A DNA stretch of 64,000 nucleotides, taken from assembly GCA_026008535.1 (NCBI GenBank), contig BRKX01000019.1, positions 31,128,977 to 31,192,976 on the forward strand, in the 5' to 3' direction. Both the position numbers and the translations under genes were made by a program. The DNA is from Perilla frutescens. Taxonomy: Eukaryota; Streptophyta; Magnoliopsida; Lamiales; Lamiaceae. The notes under the pieces were generated by a model that saw only the letters and a list, made by a program, of their open reading frames with translations, was not told the DNA's origin and searched no databases. The number at the start of each line of letters is the position of its first letter. Position 1 is the first letter of the stretch. This document shows, piece by piece, positions 11,330 to 21,060 of the stretch.

Positions 11330-12110
11330 ACATAAAAAACAATCGAGGCCTTCCTCGATAATTATAATAATAATCGAGGCCTTCCTCGATTAAATTACAA
11401 AAATGAAAACTAATCGAGGCCTTCCTCGATTAATTTGAAAAATAAAAACTAATCGATTAGTTAAAAAAATTAATCGAGTTACTAATCGATTAATTTTAGA
11501 AATAAAAACTAAATCGAGTCACTAATCGATTAATAGTTTAAAAAAAGCTAATCGAGTAGTACTTTAATTAAAAACAAACGAATCGATTAATAATTTTAAT
11601 AAAAACTAATCGATTAGTACTTTAATTAAAAACAAACTAATCGATTAATAATTTGAAAAAAAACTAATCGATTAATAGTTTAATTAAAACTAATTGATTA
11701 GTAGTTTAATAAAAAACAAACTAATCGATTAATAGTTTAAAAAAAACTAATCGATTAGTCCTTTAATTAAAAACAAACTAATCGATTAATAGTTTTAATA
11801 AAAACTAATTGATTAGTACTTTAATTAAAAACAAACTAATCGATTAGTACTTTAATTAAAAACAAACTAATCGATTAATAATTTGAAAAAAAACTAATCG
11901 ATTAATAGTTTAATTAAAACTAATCGATTAGTAGTTTAATAAAAAACAAACTAATCGATTAGTCCTTTAATTAAAAACAAACTAATCGATTAATAATTTT
12001 AATAAAAACTAATCGATTAGTACTTTAATTAAAAATAAACTAATCGATTAGTACTTTAATTAAAAACAAACTAATCGATTAATAATTTGAAAAAAAACTA
12101 ATCGATTAAT
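11330..12110 (+). repeat. Left palindrome array (TAATCGATTA)n
   Basis: By eye about 19 exact copies of the self-complementary 10-mer TAATCGATTA, plus variants with TTGATTA. They are separated by A/T-only spacers so that the repeat distance is 26, 27 or 31 bp. Spacer types recur in a fixed order, giving a longer period of about 200-230 bp (the same junction appears at about 11,641, 11,871 and 12,075). The outer end of the array (11,330-11,430) instead carries ATCGAGGCCTTCCTCGAT, a larger palindrome centred on AGGCCT. The reverse-complement array lies at 17,815-18,640. Confidence 0.9.
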
Positions 12111-12116
12111 AGAGGC

Positions 12117-12200
12117 TTGGGGTTTATAGGGTTTTAGGGTTTACGTTTAGGGTTTAGTGTTTTATAGGGTTTAGGGTTTAAGAGGGTTTAGGGTTAAATT
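12117..12200 (+). promoter_or_regulatory. Telobox cluster upstream of the transposase start
   Basis: About five TTTAGGG-type units in degenerate head-to-tail order, between the end of the palindrome array and the transposase ATG at 12,236. TTTAGGG is the plant telomere unit and its complement AAACCCTA is the telobox found in many plant promoters and first introns. The sequence is interrupted and short, so it is not a telomere. Confidence 0.7.
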
Positions 12201-12235
12201 GTGATCTCATGTAGCATTGTTTATAAATTGTCCAA

Positions 12236-14834
12236 ATGGTTAGACGCCGCATTATTGTACGTCACAGTGGACGATGGGAGAGAGTAGAATATGTAGATGA
12301 GGACGAACAACTCGTGACGTTGTCATCCGATAAGCTGTGTTTTAGCTCACTGGTGAGGGAGGTTCACAAGTTGTTGCGGACTGACCCGAACAGGATCGAG
12401 TATGAATTATTTTACCTCACCAGCACCAATACTGGCAGACGGATCAGAGCATCTTTGCAAGATGATGGAGATTTGCTCGATTTGCTTCACGAGCAGACTA
12501 CTGAGCTGGTCGTGTACGTGATTTCAAGACAGTTGGAAGGTTCTGGAGCCGGACCATCTATGAGGGATGACTATGTTCCCTACTTTTAACATGCAGAGAC
12601 GCATGGTCCTACTGCAGAAGAAGAGGGAGAAGGAGAAGAAGAGGCAGAAGGAGAAGAAGAGGGAGAAGAACAAGAACAAGAACAAGAAGAGGTGAATGAT
12701 AGAACGAGGTTGGTGGAGTCACTGTTGACAGAATTCAGTGGCTGGCTTCGTTCTTCTGCTGATCGTACAGACAGATTGTTGTGCTTGATGGGAGTCGTCC
12801 CGCCATCTACCACTGGTGTTCCATTTAGATCTGACGGGCCTTCGAGCAATTGGGTGGTTCCCCTTGCTGACTGGGACATTGCGGGCCCACTATCTTGGGA
12901 TGAGGGACCAGCACCAGAAACAGATACATTGCACCAGGGAGCTATTTTTCGGACGAAAGATGATCTCGCCCTGGCGGTCGGTATCTATCACATGCAGAAT
13001 CGAGTGGAGTATGCCGTGTATCACTTGAATAGGTCACGATTGGGCTATGTTTGCAAGCATGGCGGTGATTGTCTGTTCAAGTGCTTTGCGGTTGCTGATG
13101 GGCATATGTGAAGAATATACAAGTTCAACGGCACTCACACATGCCATCTTGATATGGGTCGAATTGCTCCGCGACAGGTACCTGCACGAGTGCTCGGAAA
13201 ATACTTTGCTCGTAGATTGGTGGACGAGCGGGTTGTTCAGAAGCCGAAGGAGATGATGGCGGAGCTTATGCATGAGTTTGGCATCCACATCGACTACAGC
13301 TTTGCTCTGCGCACGAGGAACATTGCCATTCAGATGGTATATGAAGACTTTGACAAGTCCTACGCACAGTTGCCCGCTTTCCTTCACACTCTGCAATTGA
13401 TGAATCCGGGAACTGTAGTGGACATGGAGATCACGAGTGATGGTCGGTTCAAGTATTCATTCCTTGCTCTCGGTGCGTGTGTCAATGCATTTCTCCAGTA
13501 TGCTTGTCCAGTGCTTGTGATCGATGGGACCCACCTGAAGGGAAAGAATAAGGGGGTTCTCTTTGTTGCTGTGACGAAGGATGGCAACGAACAGATCTTA
13601 CATGTTGCAGTTGGGCTCGGACCGATAGAGAACGATGAATCTTGGATATGGTTTCTGGCCCACGTGCACATGGTTCTGGGTGATATAGATGATCTTCTCA
13701 TCATTTCGGATCAGCATCAGAGCATTAAAAATGATGTGGAGGCCGTTTTCCCAAGAGCGACGCACGGACTGTGCTACTACCATTTGAAGAATAAGATGAC
13801 GAAGAGAGGGAAACACGTGACGATGCTATTTCAAGAGGCTGCCTACGCATATCGGAGAGAGACCATCCAGGAGAGTATGTCGACGTTGGAGCAGGTCTGT
13901 CCAAATGCATATCAGAAGCTATGTAATATTGGCCCAGTGCATTGGGCTCGTTCACACTGTCCCGTACGGCGCTACGGGTTCATGACATCTAATGCGGCGG
14001 AGAGTCTCAATGCTCGTCTGTTGTGGGCGAGGAGGTTACTTGGTTGCTCATTGTTCGAGATGTTTAGATCAATTGTTGAGCAGTGGTTCGTCGAGCGACG
14101 TGCGGCAGCAATGGGCTCGAATCATGTGTTGACTGATGGCATCGCGCTTAAGCTTTCGGGTAACGTCGATAAGGGACGCTGCTATGCCGTGCGGCCCACT
14201 ACATTAGCAACTTTATGGAAAGTCGAGGTTGGGAGGGAGGTCTACATGGTCGATCTTCAGAACCGGACCTGTGACTATCGTGAGTTCGAGCTGGACTTGA
14301 TCCCCTACTCTCACGCGGCAACGGTCATCTGGTACGACATTTAAATCTATAATTGTTCTTATTTTTTAACATGTACCTAATTGAGTGTGTTTATTTTCCC
14401 TTTCGCAGTTGTACCGGGACGGCTATATATGATTATGTGGACAAGTGTTACAAGGTCAAGAGCTTGGTCGGCATGTATAACTCGGTCATCAGGGGTCTGC
14501 CTCATCCAGAATAATAGATTATGCCCGATGCGTTTGGATCACAGGTGGTTTTGGCGCCAGAGATCAGATGACGTGCTGGGCGTCCATCTACATCCAGAGC
14601 TCGAGCCCCGTTTGAGGCCTCATCCAGTGCACGGAGGCAGTTTTGCACTAGATGTCGTGGACAGGGGCACAACAGGCGTGTAGCACAGCCCATTTACCCA
14701 TTGGCGGTGTTGATCTGAATTCACCGCCCGAAGATGTTCCGCGGAGAAGGGCGCCGAAGAAGTGTGGCATTTGCGGTAGTACGGAGCATACGCGTCCTAG
14801 ATGTCCTATTCGATTGTCAGCGGATGAGCATTAG
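12236..14834 (+). pseudogene. mudrA: MURA-type MULE transposase (PB1-like N-terminus, MULE DDE, SWIM, CCHC), broken
   Basis: Cut-and-paste transposase of the Mutator superfamily. One frame runs from ATG 12,236 to a donor at 14,332 (698 codons). An intron at 14,332-14,408 (GT...CAG, 77 bp) leads in phase to exon 2 with YDYVDKCYKV. Order: PB1-like region (residues 1-110), acidic Glu-rich linker (about 118-150), MuDR-type N-domain with CKHGGDCLF, MULE catalytic domain with VIDGTHLKG (D430) and SDQHQSI (D492), a candidate catalytic Glu at 542 or 546, and SNAAESLN. The SWIM finger has lost two cysteines (C-x-Y at 679-681 and P-Y-S-H at 690-693). C-terminal CCHC-like knuckles are CTRCRGQGHNRR and CGICGSTEHTRPRC. 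Breaks: TAA codon 118, TGA codon 292, stops at about 14,511 and 14,571, and a frameshift near 14,700. The single introns and frames remain easy to follow, so decay is recent or modest. Confidence 0.85.
14332..14408 (+). other. Intron of the MULE transposase
   Basis: Donor TG|GTACGA and acceptor TTTCGCAG|T. Splicing keeps the frame (codon split 2+1) and joins the SWIM region to the YDYVDKCYKV segment, which supports the call. Confidence 0.75.
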
Positions 14835-14987
14835 TCGATTAAATTAAGTTGTTTTTTGAACCCTTTTGTTGACGGGACAACACATTTTGTCACGAAAAAC
14901 ATTAATGAAGAAAAATATTTACATTGATCAAGTTCAAGTACAAAATCAACAAAAACAACACATAAGTCAATATTGTAATGTCAGCAT
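14835..14987. other. Convergent intergenic spacer of the MULE
   Basis: The two MULE genes end facing each other across about 150 bp of AT-rich sequence. No terminator-like or coding feature is evident. Confidence 0.5.
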
Positions 14988-17814
14988 CTACAAGCTAGGT
15001 CTCTTAATGTAAGTCAATGAATATATCCGAGCCCCTATAATCCTCCGATACGCATATACTCCCTCCTCCGACAATCCGGGCGGAAGTCCTGCACCCAAAA
15101 GCCGATCCACGTACATGCAGGCATATACTCCACAGCTCGTGCCGTCCGTCTGCACGAACTGGTCCGGTATAGTCTTGTCCAGGGTCATCGCAAAAGCACA
15201 TTAGGACAACATCTGACGACCTTCCCAAAATCCGGCACATATGAGTAGGCGTGGAAGTAGGCGGAGTAGGGGCATCAACTCTCTATCTCGCCTCTCGTAC
15301 TGGACGCGGTTGGTCGGATCGTCCATCTGAAACAGAAATGAGTCGTACAACTCTACGACCCAGTCAGAAAAGCGGATACGAACCACTACCCAATGCTCAT
15401 CTGCGACGTCACATACCACAATCGCCTGCGACATAAGATCGGGATCATATCAAGATTAATGTCAGCAAATAATGTATGATAATATATCATTTTCTTGTGA
15501 AGCTCACTTATATAATCACGCCCCATCCATGGCACCTGATACCGCCCATCCCTGCCCTGGATCCGATGTATCAGTCCCTCTGCAGGTCTCCACCGCTGGT
15601 AGTCATCGTCACCATATGCACGTGTGCACTCCTGGTCAAGAGGATGCAGTCTCTTCCATGCTGCAACGAGGGCCTCCTGCAAAAAATGAATTACGATTAA
15701 GCGTGTAGTAAGAAAAAAGACAAACTATTTTCAAATAAGTACTTGAACTCACATATAGACCAGTAGTAGCTACCGTCGTCAGACAATGGTTGTCCCTCTT
15801 AACTCATCGAGCCATCACGCTCAGAAAGTAGCTCATGTGAACATCCTTCAACTCAGTCCTCGGATCCTCAAGATGGTCAAACCAGGACTGCCGCAAGTGA
15901 TCGCCGTTGAAGTAGAGCTGAACAACGGCATCCGGACCCAAGGATCTAAATCGTGGGTAGGTGACCTGGAGTGTGCTATCATCAATGTCATTCATGAGCT
16001 GATAGGTCGCGCTAAAACCACCATGGCGTGGAGCCGAAGTGCTAGTACCCTCCGGCTCCACAGTGGGCTGTGGAGCCTGATGACCAGCACTACAGTCGCT
16101 CGGCTCCGGGCTGTGGCGGTCTCTACCCTGAGGCATGTGTGACCTCGGAGGGCGGCTACTCAGACCAGCTAATGCACGATCAATCGCCCGATCCACATAC
16201 TCCTGGACATGGGGCGCAATAGTCGTGTCAATAAGCTCCTAGACACGGGGCATCACTCGATACACAATCCTATGAATAAAACTCTCTGAGGGCTCCCCAC
16301 TGCTCGGCGTGCGATCCCTCCTCGAACGCTTCATTCCCCAAGCTCGAGGAGGGCTCTCTGGATCAATCGAATCAGCCGTGTGCACTGGTGCATCCTCAGT
16401 GAGGGGCCGGGCTCCAGGCTCAGTATGATCTGGCTCGTCCCTCAATGCCCGGCTAGTCGAGGGTCGATTGGTCGCCTGACGTCCCGTCTGTGGTGTCCGA
16501 GCAGCTCTGGTGCCTCGGGCTGATGGGAGGACAACCTCCTCTGCCGATGTGGAACAACAAGATGCCACATTTGCAAGCATCTTCTTCTTGTTCCCGGATC
16601 GAGCGGGAACATATCTCACGCTCTGAGCTCCAGGCTCCAACTACAAGCTCATGTAATATGAAGTTGCCGTCTCCTCGGGAGATGGCACCAACGTAACCAC
16701 ACGTGACTGCATCGAATTAATAATAATATCATTAAGATGAATTAACAAATATAGATCGAAGATTCTAAATATATCAAGAAACATCAAAATGTACCACTCG
16801 CTGTAATAAGGTGGCTGGGTCGGTGGCAGGGAGTCTGAATGTCCACCTCAAACATCGAGACACAGTGAGCTGTCCACTGTGCACACCAGCCTCAGTAGCC
16901 AACTCCGGTATCACCTCACAAGCCCATACCTGTAAAGTGGATTAATGGATTAGTTACGTATTCACTTGATTTAAACTAATTTAGAACAATTAAATTTAAA
17001 CTAATTACCTGGAGTGCCCAGATCGGCCCGTAAAAATGATATTATCCCGATCATTTCCCGCCCATAGTCTCTCGAGTCCTGGGGAGGAGGCCAATGTAGT
17101 GCATCAACGACTGGTAAGAATATGCATCCCATGGAAACGAGTTCCATCGCTCCACATCCTCCGCTAGCGCCCACACCCATGGATCCACGGTCCAGTGCTG
17201 ATCTAGGCACAGAATCATCCGGTATACGAACAATATGTTCGCAACCTTCACATAATCCGCAGCGTCTCTGGCCATCCCCTGCTCTTTGAACCTGTCCTCC
17301 ATCTGTTTGATTGTCGTACGCTTCCCTTCGAATAAACGGTGGTAGACAGATCTCGACGGAACAATATGATCGCCATGAGGATCGAATGTCGAGCTGCCGA
17401 ATCGTAAACCTGACACCAAGGCGTACTCACTCGGACAGAACCGTAGTTGGGAACGATGAATGTGAAAACATGCAAGTCCCACACGTGCACGATCCCGCGC
17501 GTGCACCTTGAACGTCATCAGCGCGTGTATGACCCTCTTCTGGACATCACCACCTCTATAGTCCAAAAAATATCCGAAACAGTCCGATCTGAATAGTCGG
17601 ACGGCGTCACCACCAATTGCGAGCAGTGTGTCTCTAATCGTGTCAATAACACCTGGGATGGCGTACACGACGACCGAGGGCGTCCGGTTCCGTAACGGCA
17701 GTCTAACCCAATCAATCTAACAACATTTTCAAAATTTAAACTAATAAAGTAAATTCTTTTAATATTTCATATAAATTGGAATTTCTTAAAATGTAAATTT
17801 AGGCTTTTTTAGTT

Positions 17815-18640
17815 TTTTTTTCTAAATTATTAATTGATTATTTATTTTTAAATTATTAATCGATTAGTTTTAATTAAACTATTAATCGATTATTTTTTTT
17901 TTAAATTATTAATCCATTAGTTTGTTTTTAATTAAAGTACTAATCGATTAGTCTTTTTTAAAACTATTAATTGATTCGTTTGTTTTTTATTAAACTACTA
18001 ATCGATTAGTTTTTTTTTAAATTATTAATCGATTAGTTTTTTTGTTTTTATTAATCGATTAATTTTTTTTAAAATTATTCATCAATTAGTTTGTTTTTAA
18101 TTAAAGTACTAATCGATTGATTTTTTTTTAAAACTATTAATCGATTAGTTTGTTTTTAATTAAAGTACTAATCGATTAGTTTTTTTTTAAACTATTAATC
18201 GATTAGTTTGTTTTTAATTAAAATACTAATCGATTAGTTTTTTTTAAAAATTATTAATCGATTAGTTTTTTTCTTAATTATTAATCGATTAGTTTTAATT
18301 AAACTATTAATCGATTAGTTTTTTTTAAAACTATTAATCGATTAGTTTATTTTTAATTAAACTACTAATCGATTAGTTTTTTTTTAATTATTAATTGATT
18401 AGTTTGTTTTTAATTAAACTATTAATCGATTAATTCATCGATTCGTTTTTTTTACTTAATCGATTAATGCCACAATTAATTTTTTAATTAATCGATTAGT
18501 GCCTTGATTAATTTTTCTTAATTAATAAATTAGTGACTCGATTAATTTTTTTTACTTAATCGATTAGTGACTCAATTTAGTTTTTGTTTTTAAAATTAAT
18601 CGATTAGTGACTCGATTAGTTTTTTTAAGACTTAATCGAT
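17815..18640 (-). repeat. Right palindrome array (TAATCGATTA)n
   Basis: About 18 exact copies of TAATCGATTA plus point variants (TTGATTA, ATCCATTA, ATCAATTA). It is the reverse complement of the left array, including shared spacers such as GTACTTTAATTAAAAACAAA. Units here are more diverged and T-runs vary in length. Toward the right end it grades into CGATTAGTGACTCGATTA and then CGAGGAAGGCCTCGATT. Confidence 0.9.
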
Positions 18641-19200
18641 TTACGTTATATATTCCTCAATTTGTATGAAATTAATCGATTTAAATTAAATATTAATCCA
18701 TCTCGATTACTCTTAAATTAATCAATTAATTTTTTTAAGTTAATGGAGGAAGGCCTCGATTTGGTTTAAATTAATCAAGGAAGGCCTCGATTAATTTGTG
18801 TTTTTTGATAATTAATCGAGGAAGGCCTCGATTTGTATTAAATTAATCGAGGACTTCATCGAATATTTTTTTTTTAAATTAAGGTTCCTCGATTAATTAA
18901 TGTTCATCGATTAGTCTAATGAAGGTCATCGATTGATGTTAAAACATAATAGCATCGGTTAGTCCACAATTAGTATCTAACAAGCATCGATTAATATCAA
19001 ACAACCAACCATTATATTAATAAAATCATAATAGCATCGGTTAGTCCACAATTAGTTTCTAATCGATTAATATCAAACAATCAACCATTAGTTTCATAAA
19101 AGCATAATAGCATCGACTAATTAGTTTCATAAAAGCAAAAGAGCACCGGCTAACATGAATATCATCGACTAATTAGTTTCATAAAAGCATAATAGCATCG
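18640..19200 (-). repeat. Outer AGGCCTCGATT/GCATCGATTA repeat zone of the right MULE arm
   Basis: Repeats of GAGGAAGGCCTCGATT (near 18,745, 18,778, 18,822) followed by a looser series ATAGCATCG(A/G)(T/C)TA at about 18,950-19,200 with a near 60-bp rhythm (AATAGCATCG...TCATAAAAGCA). Confidence 0.75.
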
Positions 19201-19810
19201 ACTAACACAAACATTCATAAAACGTGCCAAAAAACGTGAGCATTGTAAAATTACTTGAGAAGAAGACCCGGCCGGCGGTTGTCCTTGCACTCCGTCCATT
19301 TTCCGGTGACCAAGTTCCAACAGAGACGGCGGCGTGCGTAGTTCCGAGAGAGAGAGAGAGAGATTATCGAAGAAGAGAGAGATCCGGTGGCTTCAACTGG
19401 TTTTTTCGATGTTTAAGTGCTTCGTTCTTCAAGAATATCGAAGAAGATAGAGAAGAGAAAGGGTGGGTGATTTTTGCTTCTAAATAATCGAAGAGGAGAC
19501 AAGGTTGGGTGCTACTATATGTTCAAAATTATCGAGAGAAAGAGAGAGAGAGAGATAAGGGTGGTTGGGATGGTTGGGATAATAAAGATTTCAAAACCCT
19601 AGTCATTAATATTCTATTTTTGGGAAGTACAATGAAACAGCTTTGTGTAAGGCTTTTCTGAAAACAAAAGTACAAAAACTTTGATTTGGTGGGCCCGGCC
19701 CTTGATTGTTGCAAAACCTAACTACACAGTGTCGATATAACTCTTTGATTTAAAATCCTGTTGCTTTTTCCATTTAAATATTTGCTTTTGTCTATTTTAA
19801 AATTTCCCCC

Positions 19811-19819
19811 ATATATATT
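19811..19819. repeat. Right 9-bp target-site duplication of the MULE
   Basis: ATATATATT, the same as 9917-9925, immediately after the CCCCC terminus. Confidence 0.7.
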
Positions 19820-20477
19820 TATAAAATCCAACACACGTTATCACTTCTATGAAGAAAATGGTATACATTAGTATAAGCTGAAAAAATATTTATAATGACA
19901 TTAGCAATGCTAGAACAGTTTAAATTGATTTGATTTTTCAAAATTTCTCGTTTAAACTCTAGTCAATTATATGTTTGCTTAAGACTTTATTTCGAAGCTT
20001 CAGCGAGTCTGTAGCTAGGATACATCATTTCACATAAAGAAAATTAAAGCAAATTAATTAGGGTCTCAAATTGCCGACATAATCACATGCATTTAGCCCT
20101 AGTAACTAAAATTCGATCTTATAATTAATTAATTAGGAGCAATGTCGTTGTACAAGGAGGTATCTAGTTTATATGCATTGTTAGCTAGCTAGGCAGATAG
20201 ATAATGATGAGAGGTTACAACTTACAACTTTACGAATTAATTTTCGTCAACTTTTGGTCATAACAAATCCTCGTGTGTTTACTGTAAATCAATTTAGCAA
20301 TTTCGATCGTTTAAATTGATTAGAGGGTCGAAAAGTGAGATTAAATCTCTTTTTTTTATTTACATTCAATATTATTGTATTGTATATGTTGTATGCATTT
20401 AATTTCTAAAAGATTCTAACTATATTACGATAATGTCATTGCTCTTTTTAAAATTTCTATAGCATTATAAATATTAT
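19820..20477. other. AT-rich intergenic sequence
   Basis: No coding or RNA feature recognised. Confidence 0.4.
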
Positions 20478-20482
20478 TGTTT

Positions 20483-20953
20483 TGTTAGAAAAATTAAACT
20501 AACATAGGGCATATAATAATCCAGATTTACACCTTAAATTCATTAATTCTATGATGATAAATTGAGATATAATTTATAACGGAAGCGTATCTAAATCCAT
20601 GATTCTTGAATCTCGAATTGTTGATGTGGTATGGATCTTTCAAATGATCGGCACCTTAGGGTTTATTGTAGAGAATTATGTAGAAGGAATAAAGATTCTA
20701 TTTTTTTGCATGTCGTCATTTGGCCGGGGACCATAACCTTAACTTATAATAATAAGTTATCTGGGATTTGCAATTCGGTCCCTCAACAAATTACAAATCT
20801 ATTAATAGTATCTACACATTAAAATTCCAATATTAATACCCTTTAATCCATAATTATAACATTAGTTTATTAGATCACATTAATTGAATCACTTTAAAAC
20901 AGCCATACATATTTAATTAACATATATTAATCCACATAAAAAATATTCTAACA
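20483..20953. mobile_element. Solo LTR (471 bp) with perfect 5-bp target duplication
   Basis: Ends TGTTAGAA and TTCTAACA form an 8-bp perfect inverted repeat. The pentamer TGTTT stands on both sides (20,478-20,482 and 20,954-20,958). No internal retroelement sequence, PBS or purine tract follows, so this is what remains after recombination between two LTRs. Length, TGTTAG end and 'CGGAAGCG' block (20,580) suggest Copia. Confidence 0.85.
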
Positions 20954-21060
20954 TGTTTATCATTATATTTTATAAAATAATATGGCTATATATTTACTAA
21001 ACTAACACCGCATTTTCAATTTATTTATTTTCAATTCATTATCAATTGATAAAGTCGGAT

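Larger units (their letters stand above)
17717..19254 (-). other. Candidate first intron of the DUF1985-Ulp1 gene, holding the right palindrome array
   Basis: Donor CAA|GTAATT at 19,254 (minus) and acceptor TTGTTAG|A at 17,717. Both ends are in phase 0, so exon 1 (15 codons) joins DUF1985 directly. The 1,538-bp interval contains the whole right array and nothing else recognisable. If real, the array is transcribed and spliced out. Confidence 0.5.
14988..19299 (-). pseudogene. MULE-borne DUF1985-Ulp1 (C48 peptidase) gene, broken
   Basis: Minus-strand gene of the kind carried by Ulp-bearing plant MULEs. The product resembles SUMO/Ulp1 cysteine proteases, and its role in transposition is not established. 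Modelled exons: (1) 19,299-19,255, starting MDGVQGQPPAGSSSQ; (2) 17,716-17,009, DUF1985 start with DWVRLPLRNR, VDPWVWALAEDVERWNSFPW and YHFYGPIWALQ; (3) 16,929-16,795, VWACEVIPELATE; (4) 16,706-15,753, low-complexity Ser/Pro/Arg linker then GDHLRQSWFDHL; (5) 15,676-15,508, RYQVPWMGRDYI; (6) 15,425-14,988, peptidase core. The catalytic set is visible: His in DEHWVVVRI, Asp in VELYDSF, Gln in FVQTDG and Cys in TSCGVYAC. All junctions are GT-AG, and four of five are in frame; exon 5 to 6 is off by one base. Nonsense codons lie in exon 2 (near 17,033 and 17,027), exon 4 (about 16,641, 16,239 and 15,804) and exon 6 (15,201). A short first exon is inferred from phase alone. Confidence 0.75.
9926..19810 (+). 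mobile_element. Mutator-like element (MULE) with transposase, DUF1985-Ulp1 gene and palindrome arrays
   Basis: A 9,885-bp unit flanked by the 9-bp duplication ATATATATT. The left end and the reverse complement of the right end are related over about 75 bp: both contain AGACAAAAG(T/C)AAATA, then GGAAAAA and CAACA, then an AT-rich segment. Inside each end lies a roughly 2-kb region of inverted, short palindromic repeats (left 10,110-12,110; right 17,815-19,200). Between them are two convergent genes, MURA-type transposase (plus) and DUF1985-Ulp1 protease (minus), about 150 bp apart. This gene pair is known from plant MULEs of the Kaonashi/Ulp-bearing type. Both genes carry several nonsense codons, so this copy is probably not autonomous today. 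Confidence 0.85.

Noticed and set aside
12117..12200. True telomere or chromosome end
   Set aside because: Only a handful of degenerate TTTAGGG units, followed by coding sequence of the transposase.
11330..18640. CRISPR-like array or centromeric satellite
   Set aside because: The repeats are 10-bp palindromes with AT spacers that recur, not unique spacers, and they occur as an inverted pair at the ends of a MULE in plant DNA. They are too short and local for a centromere.
19224..19487. Plus-strand protein-coding gene
   Set aside because: The frame is Arg/Glu-rich because of GA repeats and lies opposite the proposed leader and first exon of the minus-strand MULE gene; no domain.
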